NCBI GenBank assembly: GCA_002309195.1
Contig: DBWY01000004.1
Location: 86,211 to 150,210, forward strand
DNA length: 64,000 nt
Direction of reading: 5' to 3'
Source: Treponema sp. UBA1226
Lineage (GTDB): Bacteria; Spirochaetota; Spirochaetia; Treponematales; Treponemataceae
Shown here piece after piece: positions 26,864 to 35,598 of this stretch. Made by a program: the position numbers and the translations under genes. The notes under the pieces were generated by a model, which ran no database searches, was not told where the DNA came from, and was given only the letters and a program-made list of their open reading frames with translations. Positions within the stretch are counted from its first letter, which is position 1; each line of letters begins with the position of its first letter.

Positions 26864-28462
26864 CTATTTTTTTACGAGATCTGCAGAAATGCAGACTTCG
26901 TCCTGATACCAGTCGATTAAAAGCGAAAAGTACTCTTCCTCATAACCGTCGCACAGCACGCGGAATTTCCAGAGGCTGTTACTTACAAGCTTTTCAAACG
27001 GAACCGATTCAAGGCTCACCCATCTGTCTTTGTAAAGGATGAGAAAAAGGCTCTGCCCTGAAATATCATCTCCTGTAGAACTGTCAAAAGCCTTCATTAC
27101 GATTTTTAACTGACGGCTTACGTTTGTGTAATTTTCAACATTGATGATTTTTTCTTCTTTTCCAACGACAAAGGTCTTCCACCATACGTTGGAACCCGTT
27201 ACAACCTTTACCCTGTAGTTACCAGGCTTTAAGAAAACAGGCTTTGTATAAAAATTACGGCCTTTAGAACCAAGTCTTGTCGAAGTAACTCCGTTTTTAG
27301 AATAATGACCTTCAACAAATACGCGTTCAGAATCTTTAATCTGTTCAATTTTAGTTGCATTTACAAAGAAAACTGCCTGTGCAGAGACAGAACTTAACGG
27401 GCTTGCAACCTCAGGCATTTTCATCGTAAGAACTACAGGCGTATAAATCGACCTCAAAAGATACTGGTGAACAAAACCATTAACCCACATATAAAACGAA
27501 AGCCCTGAAAAAGCGCATAAAACAAGGAGAGTTATAAAAAATGTTTTCCATACATTCTTTTTTTTCTTAAACACACTTACGACATGTGGCTTTGGATTAA
27601 TTACGATTTTTGCAAGTTCAACACGGATTGCGTGAGTATCAAACTGCTTTAAATATTTTTTAATTATCTTGATAATCGGATTTACAGACTGGAAACGATG
27701 TTTTGCCTTTGGCTTCATCATTTTTTTTATGAGCTTACATACAACATCCGGAATCGTCTTATCAATTTTTTTAGGATTTAAAAATCTTCCGCGTTTAATA
27801 CGTGCGATATTTTCCTGCGACATTTCTGACGGGTATGGCTTTGTTCCGGTCACCATCTCATAAAGCATAACACCGAGCGCATAAATATCTGCACGGTTAT
27901 CAACTGCAGAACTGTTTTCAAACTGTTCTGGCGGCATATATGCAGGAGTTCCAAGAGTTACACCGGCTTTAGTCTTGTCATCACTTTCATTTTCGTCAGA
28001 TGCAATTCCAAAATCTGCAAGCTTTACTTCTGCCCTTCTGCTTATAAGAATGTTTCCTGGTTTTATATCACGATGAACGATTCCCTTTGAATGTGCAAAC
28101 TTTAACGCATAACAAGCATCCTGTAAAATTAAAAGTGCGACAGTCGGATCTACAATCGTCTGCTTTTTGATGAGTCTGTCTAAAGCCATTCCGTCAACAA
28201 ACTCTTCTACCATGTAACGGTAAGGGCCTTCTGTAAAATAATCAAAAAGATGAACGATATAAGGACTCTGCATATCAAGCAGAATCTGAGCTTCTTTTTT
28301 AAAACGCTCTTTTGCCATCTGGTTTGAGCGCATAGTCATTTTTTTAATTACGACATCACGCTTTAACGAAGGATGAATCGCTTTATATACTGCGCCCATT
28401 CCACCCTGTGCAATTTTATTTACAACCTTATACTTTCCAATATAATCTGATTCGTCTGCCAT
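26864..28462 (-). CDS. Membrane Ser/Thr protein kinase (PknB-like) with PEGA-type exterior
   Basis: 532 residues from ATG 28460-28462 (GGAGG upstream). The kinase domain (about 8-275) is complete: glycine loop AQGGMGAVYK, Lys in VVIKKM, HRDIKPGN, DFGIA and GTPAYMPPEQ. One membrane span follows at about 318-336. The outer ~190 residues are beta-rich and end in PEGA-like segments (GNYRVKV, WWKTFVV), not PASTA repeats. Last gene of a MCP - FHA - phosphatase - kinase run, so the partner phosphatase (28492-29523) and phosphothreonine reader (29565-29912) are encoded beside it. Confidence 0.9.
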   Translation of the reverse strand: MADESDYIGKYKVVNKIAQGGMGAVYKAIHPSLKRDVVIKKMTMRSNQMAKERFKKEAQILLDMQSPYIVHLFDYFTEGPYRYMVEEFVDGMALDRLIKKQTIVDPTVALLILQDACYALKFAHSKGIVHRDIKPGNILISRRAEVKLADFGIASDENESDDKTKAGVTLGTPAYMPPEQFENSSAVDNRADIYALGVMLYEMVTGTKPYPSEMSQENIARIKRGRFLNPKKIDKTIPDVVCKLIKKMMKPKAKHRFQSVNPIIKIIKKYLKQFDTHAIRVELAKIVINPKPHVVSVFKKKKNVWKTFFITLLVLCAFSGLSFYMWVNGFVHQYLLRSIYTPVVLTMKMPEVASPLSSVSAQAVFFVNATKIEQIKDSERVFVEGHYSKNGVTSTRLGSKGRNFYTKPVFLKPGNYRVKVVTGSNVWWKTFVVGKEEKIINVENYTNVSRQLKIVMKAFDSSTGDDISGQSLFLILYKDRWVSLESVPFEKLVSNSLWKFRVLCDGYEEEYFSLLIDWYQDEVCISADLVKK

Positions 28463-28491
28463 TTTTTCCTCCACATTTTAAATTCTTTTTT

Positions 28492-29523
28492 TTATAATTC
28501 GTATATATCATTTTCGGGATTAAACCCGTCACCGTTTTTTATGTACGCAAACTGCATCACATGCGGATTATGAATCTGCACGACATCTCCATTCTGACGC
28601 AGATTAAATTTTCCCTTTACAGGTCTGTGTCCGGTAATATATTTTTTTTCGATTTTATTTTTCTTACAAATTGAATCAAACATAACGCCTGCAGTTTCTG
28701 TCTTTACATCTCCATTACGCGTCCATGTAAGACCATATACAACTTCGCTTTTTATTACAGAATCAATGACTTCTTCCTTTGAATAACTTTTTAAAGGCTC
28801 GGCATGAGATATAAGAAAATCATCGAACGAAGCCATTACAGGTAAAAGAAGCTCAAATTTGTAAATTGCGTTAACGATTTTATCTCCGTATTTTTCGCTC
28901 ATAAAATCATAGACCATGCTTCCTTCATCTACAAATTTCCTGAATGCAAAGTTTCCGCCCGAATTTTCATTTTTAATATTTTCGTGATTTCCTTTTAAAC
29001 AGTGCACGCTTTCTGGAAATGCCTTTTTTAGAATCATAACCTGACATAGCGTTGCAAGGCCGTCTGTCATTTCTTCTGTCATCTGTTCGCTTAAAGCATT
29101 TCCTACACTGTATTCATCATAGGCTTTAAGCCATCGCTCTTTTTTATCACTTTCTGAGTGAAGAATATCGCCTAAAAAAATGATTAAAAGCTTTCCGGAA
29201 CATAGCCTTTCAAAAACGCTTTCCCCGGTCTTTTCATCGATGCCGTATGAAAGAAGCTTGTAAATAAGCTCTTTTCTTGCATGAAGGTCAGGAACAACGA
29301 TTACGTCAAAACCTTTTTTTCCTGTAAAATCAACAAGTCCGCCCGGCACTTCATCAGAAATCGAAACTGGTTTCCTGTAAGCCGTAACCTCGTTTTCGAG
29401 AACTTCAACACAGCCGGATATGAGTGACAAAAAATCCTTCTTAGTTACAGGCCTTTTCGCGCACGAAAACTTTTTGATTTTATCGAGAATTTCAGTTTTT
29501 TCAGGTGGAATTTTATTTAACAA
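28492..29523 (-). CDS. PPP-family metallophosphatase (protein phosphatase-like)
   Basis: 343 residues; TTG start at 29521-29523 with GAAGGAA upstream. Metallophosphoesterase motifs in order: VVPDLHA (D-x-H), LGDILHSE (GD), KGNHEN (GNHE), ISHAEP and TGHRPVKG near the C-terminus. This pattern fits bacterial PPP Ser/Thr phosphatases or diadenosine tetraphosphatase-like enzymes. Directly upstream of the kinase gene (29-bp gap), so reversal of that kinase's phosphorylation is the most natural inference. No signal peptide. Confidence 0.82.
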   Translation of the reverse strand: MLNKIPPEKTEILDKIKKFSCAKRPVTKKDFLSLISGCVEVLENEVTAYRKPVSISDEVPGGLVDFTGKKGFDVIVVPDLHARKELIYKLLSYGIDEKTGESVFERLCSGKLLIIFLGDILHSESDKKERWLKAYDEYSVGNALSEQMTEEMTDGLATLCQVMILKKAFPESVHCLKGNHENIKNENSGGNFAFRKFVDEGSMVYDFMSEKYGDKIVNAIYKFELLLPVMASFDDFLISHAEPLKSYSKEEVIDSVIKSEVVYGLTWTRNGDVKTETAGVMFDSICKKNKIEKKYITGHRPVKGKFNLRQNGDVVQIHNPHVMQFAYIKNGDGFNPENDIYEL

Positions 29524-29564
29524 GTGAAAATTCCTTCTTTTTTTTAATTCAGTTTAAATAAATA

Positions 29565-29912
29565 TCACGAAAATACGAGGTTTGCACTGCCAATCGTGAT
29601 TTTATCGCCGTGATTCAGTTTTACGTATTTTCCAACAGGAATTTTTACGCCGTTAAGAAGGGTTCCGTTTGTAGAGCCCTCGTCCTTTAAAAAATAATCA
29701 TCACGAATTTTCTGAATTATCGCATGATGTCGGCTTGCAAGCTTATTGTCAACCACAACGCTGTTATCATTTTCGCGGCCAATCGTAATTTTTTCTACAA
29801 GCTGAATTTTTTTCTTATCAAATAAAAGATAAGAAAGATTTCCCGGATTTGTAATTGCATCAATATGCTTTCCTACCGGACTGTCAGTTAAAATTGTTGA
29901 ATCGCCTGTCAT
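29565..29912 (-). CDS. Small stand-alone FHA-domain protein
   Basis: 115 residues. A short Ser/Thr-rich N-terminal tail (residues 1-10, STILTDS) precedes an FHA domain with the phosphothreonine-binding set GREN, ASRHHA and GSTNGT. The layout recalls GarA/OdhI, where a tail threonine is phosphorylated and bound by the FHA domain. Encoded two bases after the MCP gene and 41 bp before the phosphatase, in the same operon as the Ser/Thr kinase. I infer a phospho-dependent adaptor; its target is unknown. Confidence 0.86.
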   Translation of the reverse strand: MTGDSTILTDSPVGKHIDAITNPGNLSYLLFDKKKIQLVEKITIGRENDNSVVVDNKLASRHHAIIQKIRDDYFLKDEGSTNGTLLNGVKIPVGKYVKLNHGDKITIGSANLVFS

Positions 29913-29914
29913 TT

Positions 29915-31669
29915 TTATTTTTCTCCCATTGTTTTTATTAACTCATCCGTAATTGTAAGAAGCTGGTTTGAACTATCATTTGCTTCATGAACTTCGCGTC
30001 TTATCAGCTGGTTTGACTGTTTCATCTCTGCAAAGCTCTGATTTATTTTCTGACTTGTGTTCTTTACATTCTGCAGGTTTGCAGAAATAGTCTGGACTAA
30101 AGATGCCTCACTTTCGAGTTTGTTTGACATATTCTGGAAATTTTTCTGAACGATTTTTGTATTCTCTACAATTTCATCAAAAGAAGTTTTTGCTGTCTGC
30201 GAGTATTCTACCATTTCAGAAACCATATTATTTATGTCATCAATTGCACGGCTTACATCCTGCTGCTGCGTGCGGCTTTTTTCTGCAAGTGCACGGATTT
30301 CCTTTGCAACTACAGCAAAACCCTTACCCTGCTCACCTGCATGACTTGCTTCGATTGAAGCATTCATCGCAAGAAGATTTGTCTTTGATGTAATGCTTGC
30401 AATAAGTGCGTTTGCAGAACTAAGACGCTTTGTACATTCTTCGAGCTCTGCAATTTTTTCTGTTATATTTACGATGTGAGAATTTCCGTTTTGAGAACTC
30501 TCCTGAAGATCAGAAGCACTTTCGTTTGATTCTTTTCTAAGGATGTTCATCGCTTCAAGATCATTCATCAGCTCACTTGTATTATCTACCGATGTTGCAA
30601 TCTGCTTAATCTGGTCGCCTATCAAATTTCCGAATGAATCAAGGTAATCAACATTTTCCTGCATGATTGAACTTACCTGATCCATTACTTCTACCTGAGA
30701 ACCAGCCTTTGCTTTTGTATCAACAAGATGTGTCGTAGCAACACCGAGAATATTATTTATAAGCCAGATATAAACAGCGATGATTATTACTGCAAGGAAT
30801 ATAATTACAAGACCAAACATAAAGCCGTCTTTCGTAAAAGAATTTGCAATAGTCTTCGGAGAAAAAAGGAGAATATTCCATCCGATTACTTCGATAGGAG
30901 CAAGAATATATTCACCTGTTTTATCTTCAATACTTGTAAGAGATTTACAGAGCACACTGTCTTTAGAAAGATTTTTATAATATTCAGTTATAAGATGCTT
31001 GTCTGCAAGAATCGATGAATCTTTTGCACCGGTAATTTCAAGATTATCATTGTAAAGATACATCTGAACGTTCTGCGGCATATCACGGTACATGTCATTG
31101 ATAAATTCCGAAAGCGGGATTCCAGTTCCTGCCATACCAATCGGATTATCATTCTTGTCACGTACTACAACGTTAAGCCAGAGCATCGTTTTGTTTAATT
31201 CAGGATTATAGTTAATGTTAAAATTATATACTTCGGTTTCAAAAACCGTCATCTTATACCAGTAGTCATTCGGATTTTCAGGATCGATAGTATACGAATA
31301 TTTTAAGTCTGAATAAAATTTAAGGTCCTTATTGTTTGCCCAGAACGAAGTTTTTCCTAAAAACGAATTCTGATATGCGCTGAATTCCTTGAGAGCCTGA
31401 GCTGTAAGTTCTTTATCATCAGGGTTTAAAAAATATTCAATAATGACAGGCGACTTACACATCTGAAGCGCAAGCGTAATCTGACTGTTTAAGCTTGCCT
31501 GAAACTCAAGATTTTTCTGACTTGCAATCTGTTCAAGCTGTGCTCTGATCTTCTGCTTGTTTGATATCCTGCTGAATATGATGCAGACACAAACGGCTGC
31601 AAAACAGACGATAATCATAAAGACAAGCGAAAAAAACTTTACGACTTTCCTGATGTTTTTTTTGTGCAT
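29915..31669 (-). CDS. Methyl-accepting chemotaxis protein with dCache-like sensor
   Basis: 584 residues from ATG 31667-31669 (AGAGG upstream). TM1 at about 10-32, an extracytoplasmic dCache-like sensor (about 40-275), TM2 at about 288-308, then a cytoplasmic coiled coil with the MCP hairpin tip (NLLAMNASIEASHAGEQGKG, followed by AVVAKEIRALAEKS). The HAMP region is not obvious. It senses an external ligand and signals to CheA/CheW. First in an operon with FHA, phosphatase and kinase genes, which is an unusual setting. A possible sigma-28-type promoter lies at 31689-31715. Confidence 0.9.
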   Translation of the reverse strand: MHKKNIRKVVKFFSLVFMIIVCFAAVCVCIIFSRISNKQKIRAQLEQIASQKNLEFQASLNSQITLALQMCKSPVIIEYFLNPDDKELTAQALKEFSAYQNSFLGKTSFWANNKDLKFYSDLKYSYTIDPENPNDYWYKMTVFETEVYNFNINYNPELNKTMLWLNVVVRDKNDNPIGMAGTGIPLSEFINDMYRDMPQNVQMYLYNDNLEITGAKDSSILADKHLITEYYKNLSKDSVLCKSLTSIEDKTGEYILAPIEVIGWNILLFSPKTIANSFTKDGFMFGLVIIFLAVIIIAVYIWLINNILGVATTHLVDTKAKAGSQVEVMDQVSSIMQENVDYLDSFGNLIGDQIKQIATSVDNTSELMNDLEAMNILRKESNESASDLQESSQNGNSHIVNITEKIAELEECTKRLSSANALIASITSKTNLLAMNASIEASHAGEQGKGFAVVAKEIRALAEKSRTQQQDVSRAIDDINNMVSEMVEYSQTAKTSFDEIVENTKIVQKNFQNMSNKLESEASLVQTISANLQNVKNTSQKINQSFAEMKQSNQLIRREVHEANDSSNQLLTITDELIKTMGEK

Positions 31670-31688
31670 AAAACCTCTCTTTCCCACT

Positions 31689-31715
31689 TTAACCGTCAAA
31701 AAGCGATAAACTTAA
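31689..31715 (-). promoter_or_regulatory. Possible sigma-28 (FliA)-type promoter of the MCP operon
   Basis: Minus sense: TTAAGTTT (31715-31708) differs at one position from the enterobacterial -35 TAAAGTTT. An 11-bp spacer is followed by ACGGTTAA (31696-31689), five of eight matches to GCCGATAA. Weak on the -10 side, but fitting for a chemotaxis gene. Confidence 0.35.
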
Positions 31716-31725
31716 GCAATATTTA

Positions 31726-31754
31726 TTGACAGTTATTTTCTATAATTATATCAT
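31726..31754 (+). promoter_or_regulatory. Promoter of the beta-propeller gene, predicted leaderless
   Basis: TTGACA (31726-31731), 17-bp spacer, TATCAT (31749-31754), then 6 nt to ATG 31761. Confidence 0.65.
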
Positions 31755-31760
31755 ATTTTT

Positions 31761-32837
31761 ATGAAAAATAAGAAAAATATTTCCATAGCAACAATAATTG
31801 TTTTTGTTGCATTTTTAGCATATATCATACTCTGCTATAAACCTCTTTCTACAGAATTACAGCTCACTCCCCAGTGGACCACAGAAATCAAACAGGAAAA
31901 TGTAAACCCTAAAAGCTCGCTTAAAGTTCTGCCGTTCAGGCTGGGACAGAATACAGGCTATTTTACACACGAAGGAAAAATCGCCCTTCTCCATAATTTT
32001 GAATACAAAGCAAGCATCTGCTCCGATTTTTTCTGCTCATACATGCAGGATTCAAGGGAAGTTCAGATAATGAACCCCGAAGGCGAGACAATCGGAACTA
32101 TAAAAGGCGGCGGATTTCCTTATCTTACCGAAGGAAAGATCTTTTTAATGCTCCCGGGTGGCGCAGGTTTTGAGCTCAGGGACCTTAATGACAATACCCT
32201 TGCCCGATATGAAAACACAAGCCCGATTACAGCCTTTAATTCAAGCCCGATGGGAACAGTTGCAGGCTTTGCAGACGGCTCATTATACGTTTTTAACGAA
32301 AAATTTGACCTTATCGACCGTCTCGAACCGGGCGGAAGCGACTATCCGACCATTTTAGGTGCAAATATAAGCTCAAACGGCAATTATTTTGCATGCGTCA
32401 CAGGTCAGAATAAGCAGCGCTTTATCCTTTACAAGGTCGAAAACTACCATAATAAGCCGATTTTCCATCATTATCTCAACAATAGTATAGTAAACCAAAC
32501 CCTTGTTGCATTCACTAAAGACGAATCAAAAGTCTACTATAACGACGCGACAGGGCTTGGAATCGTAGACACCTCGACATGTAAATACAGCCATATCGAT
32601 ATTCCGGGCCGTATTCTTGACATCCGCGAGTCTCCGGTTGCAAAAAGCGTTTTTGTACTTTCAAAAGAAAAAGACACAGTAAACAGCAAATATACAGTTT
32701 CTGTAATTGAACAGCAGAAATATAAAACGGGAAGTTTTTCATTCAACGCAAATTCTGCATTTATCCTTACAGATGAGAATGCACTTTTTATCGGAAAAGA
32801 TGATAAAATTTCAAAGCTTATAATTTCAAAAGAGTAA
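31761..32837 (+). CDS. Membrane-anchored beta-propeller-like protein, unknown function
   Basis: 358 residues: one N-terminal membrane helix (about 8-28), then an all-beta extracytoplasmic region with repeated short motifs such as GGGFPYLTEGK, FADGSLYVFNE and ANISSNGNYFACVTG, which look like WD40/YVTN propeller blades. I do not recognise a named family. First of five + strand genes spaced by 1-46 bp; the second is a degenerate LytM protein, so an envelope scaffold role is a reasonable guess. No SD; the ATG is 6 nt after the -10 box. Confidence 0.7.
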   Translation: MKNKKNISIATIIVFVAFLAYIILCYKPLSTELQLTPQWTTEIKQENVNPKSSLKVLPFRLGQNTGYFTHEGKIALLHNFEYKASICSDFFCSYMQDSREVQIMNPEGETIGTIKGGGFPYLTEGKIFLMLPGGAGFELRDLNDNTLARYENTSPITAFNSSPMGTVAGFADGSLYVFNEKFDLIDRLEPGGSDYPTILGANISSNGNYFACVTGQNKQRFILYKVENYHNKPIFHHYLNNSIVNQTLVAFTKDESKVYYNDATGLGIVDTSTCKYSHIDIPGRILDIRESPVAKSVFVLSKEKDTVNSKYTVSVIEQQKYKTGSFSFNANSAFILTDENALFIGKDDKISKLIISKE

Positions 32838-32851
32838 ACGGGAGAGAGAAT

Positions 32852-33733
32852 ATGAAGCTGAATAAAATCAAAAAACTGCCGCTTTTCGCAATAATCGCTT
32901 GTGCCTGTCTTTTTCCGCTGTTTACTTTTGAGTGGCCGCAGGAAAATGTCTCTGCAGATAAATTCTTTTCGTTCTTCGGTCAGAAACGCGAGTCAACGAT
33001 TTCAAACTCGCTCATATTTTCTGAATCCGAAATGGCAAAATCAACCGACAACGGAATTGTAACTACAATCATCACCGAACACGAAGACGGCTTTAACTGG
33101 TTTGAGTCAACACTCGGAACAGCAGTAATCGTTTCCCACGAAGACTCGCTTATGACAATTTATGCAAACCTCGACACAGAAGAACTTAATCCTGAACTCA
33201 TAAAAAATCCAGAAGTCACAGCCGGAACAAATTTATCAACGACAGGAAATTCTGCATGGCAGGAAAGTCAGTCATTCCTTGAGTTCCAGATTGTAGATAC
33301 AAAAAACAAAAAATATGTAAACCCTCTTATCCTCATGCCGCGCATAGGAAAAGAAGAAACACTTACCCTCACAGGAATTTCTCTTCAGAATAAATTCGGA
33401 AAATTCTACGAGCTTGATACACAGAAAAATATTCCTGCAGGTTTCTACAAAGTATTCAGAAAAAGACAGTCAAAAGCTGTTCCATATAAAACTTCTGTTC
33501 TCGTAAACGGAGCAGAATCAGAACGTCTTTCTTTTGATACACTCAAGCAGGAAGAAAATCAGCTTGCAGTAGAAAGCCAGTCTTACTACATAGCATCAGA
33601 ACTTTATCCGAATGACGAAATCATGCTCATGGGAGAAATATATCTTCCTCATGGTAAAGATACAATTTCTCTTCTCATAACAGATTTTTCGGGTATCGAA
33701 AAATCAAGAATATACAATGTGACGGTATACTGA
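32852..33733 (+). CDS. Exported protein with degenerate LytM (peptidase M23-like) domain
   Basis: 293 residues with a signal peptide (about 1-28). Residues about 80-170 follow an M23/LytM core: GTAVIVSHEDSLMTIYANLD corresponds to the usual strand before YAHL, and LEFQIV...YVNPL to the usual HFEI...vdP end. The catalytic histidines are replaced (YANL for YAHL, LEFQI for LHFEI), so it should not cleave peptidoglycan. Degenerate LytM proteins often activate amidases or bind wall, which I infer here. SD GGGAGAG before ATG 32852. Confidence 0.68.
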   Translation: MKLNKIKKLPLFAIIACACLFPLFTFEWPQENVSADKFFSFFGQKRESTISNSLIFSESEMAKSTDNGIVTTIITEHEDGFNWFESTLGTAVIVSHEDSLMTIYANLDTEELNPELIKNPEVTAGTNLSTTGNSAWQESQSFLEFQIVDTKNKKYVNPLILMPRIGKEETLTLTGISLQNKFGKFYELDTQKNIPAGFYKVFRKRQSKAVPYKTSVLVNGAESERLSFDTLKQEENQLAVESQSYYIASELYPNDEIMLMGEIYLPHGKDTISLLITDFSGIEKSRIYNVTVY

Positions 33734-33734
33734 T

Positions 33735-35552
33735 ATGAACGCAATAGATCACAACATGATTCTTTCTGCATCGGGCTGGAGAAAAATTTTTGCAGTCTCA
33801 AAAAACGAACAGGACAAAACACCGGAAATCGGAGAAGAAAATACATATTTAAGCTGTATTGCAGCTTATGTTTTTGCTGAATACATCAAAACCCGTTTTT
33901 CAAAAAAGACACCGACAATCGTTGTAGGAAACGACACTCGTCCTACAGGAACAAAAATTGCAGATGCAATAATAAAAACTCTTCTCAAAGAAAAGACTGT
34001 CGTAAAATATATCGGCATTACTGCTGCACCAGAAATCATGGCATATTCAAAACTCTTTGATGGTTTTATCTACATCTCTGCAAGCCACAACCCTATCGGC
34101 CACAACGGAATTAAATTTGGTCTTAATGACGGTGGCGTTCTTGATGCCCAGGAAAATGCAAAACTCATAGAAGAGTTCAATTTAAAATGCCGCGACACAA
34201 ACTTCCTCGAAAAAATCGAAAAAAAATATCTTTCTGTAGCAGGAACAGAATTAGACTGGGTTTATTCTGAATCTGTCTCAACAAAATCAGAAGCACTTGC
34301 AACATACAGCGCATTTTCTAAAAATGTAATTTCATCACTTGCAGGACTTCCTGCACAGGAAAGTTTCTTTAACAAATTAAAAGAAAATATCAAAAAAAAT
34401 CCTGTCGGTATTGTATGCGACATGAACGGTTCTGCAAGAACACTTTCCATCGACAAAACATTCTTTGCAGAAAACAACATAAACTTTTATCCGTTTAACG
34501 ATATCCCAGGACAGATTGTTCACGAAATAATTCCAGAACCAGAAAACCTTGTTCACTGCGCGCGCCGTATGGAAGAACTGCAGTCACAGGGAAAGACTGA
34601 CGCAATCTTAGGCTATATGCCTGACTGCGACGGCGACAGGGGAAACATCGTTTACTGGAATAATAAAACAAAGAAAGCAGAAATATTAAAGGCACAGGAA
34701 GTCTTTTCTCTTTCTGTCCTTGCAGAACTTGCATTTTCTCACTGGCTTAACGAAAACAACAAGGACTATAAGCCTGCCGTCGCAGTAAACTGCCCTACTT
34801 CAATGCGCATAAACGAAATCGCAGACTGCTTTAACGCAAAAGTTTTCCGGGGCGAAGTTGGAGAAGCAAACGTCGTAAATACGGCGCGCCTTGCCCGTAA
34901 ACAGGGATACACAGTCCGCATCTTAGGTGAAGGCTCAAACGGCGGAACAATAACCTTCCCGTCGAGCGTGCGCGACCCTATAAACACGATTTTTGCATTC
35001 ATAAAACTCCTTACAATCCGTGACGAAGTTTCTAAAGACGCAAAAATAAAGAGCGGCCTCTTTCACATCTGGTGCACTCTTTCAGGGCAGGAAGAAAAAT
35101 ATAAAGAAGATTTTTCACTTTGTGATATAATGGAAACACTGCCGCGCTACACTACGACGGGAGTTTCTGAACGGCGCGCCGTCTTAAAGATTAATACAGA
35201 AGATCACGCCGTCCTCAAAGGAAAATTTCAGAAAGTATTTGAAAAGTCATGGAGCGAAGGCGCTTCTGGCTTATTGAATAAATACGGCATTTCGTCATAT
35301 AAATGTATATTGACGAACGGCACGACTGAACGCGAAGAAAAAGATGATTTTTCTAAAAGCGGTAAAGGTGGTTTAAAAATTCAGCTTTACGAAAAAGATG
35401 CACAAAAACCTGCATCCTTTATATGGATGAGAGGCTCTGGAACAGAAAGCGTTTTCCGCATCATGTGCGACGTAAAGGGTGACAACACCGAAAAAGAAAA
35501 AGAACTTCTTGAGTGGGAAACAAAGCTCATTTTAGAAGCAGATAATATGTAA
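33735..35552 (+). CDS. Alpha-D-phosphohexomutase family protein (phosphomannomutase/phosphoglucomutase)
   Basis: 605 residues. The four family signatures are present in order: SASHNPIGHNG with the phosphoserine, the metal loop DCDGDRG, the sugar loop GEGSNGG, and the phosphate loop RGSGTES. It interconverts hexose-1- and hexose-6-phosphates or a related sugar phosphate. The protein is somewhat longer than usual and its loop 3 (GEGSNGG for GEESGH or GEMSGH) differs from classical PGM, so the sugar is uncertain. Its ATG lies one base after the preceding stop (TGA-T-ATG), so it is coupled to the LytM-like gene. Confidence 0.85.
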   Translation: MNAIDHNMILSASGWRKIFAVSKNEQDKTPEIGEENTYLSCIAAYVFAEYIKTRFSKKTPTIVVGNDTRPTGTKIADAIIKTLLKEKTVVKYIGITAAPEIMAYSKLFDGFIYISASHNPIGHNGIKFGLNDGGVLDAQENAKLIEEFNLKCRDTNFLEKIEKKYLSVAGTELDWVYSESVSTKSEALATYSAFSKNVISSLAGLPAQESFFNKLKENIKKNPVGIVCDMNGSARTLSIDKTFFAENNINFYPFNDIPGQIVHEIIPEPENLVHCARRMEELQSQGKTDAILGYMPDCDGDRGNIVYWNNKTKKAEILKAQEVFSLSVLAELAFSHWLNENNKDYKPAVAVNCPTSMRINEIADCFNAKVFRGEVGEANVVNTARLARKQGYTVRILGEGSNGGTITFPSSVRDPINTIFAFIKLLTIRDEVSKDAKIKSGLFHIWCTLSGQEEKYKEDFSLCDIMETLPRYTTTGVSERRAVLKINTEDHAVLKGKFQKVFEKSWSEGASGLLNKYGISSYKCILTNGTTEREEKDDFSKSGKGGLKIQLYEKDAQKPASFIWMRGSGTESVFRIMCDVKGDNTEKEKELLEWETKLILEADNM

Positions 35553-35598
35553 ATAACCCGGGCAACCGGACAAGCTATATTCATAAGGAGAAACTATC

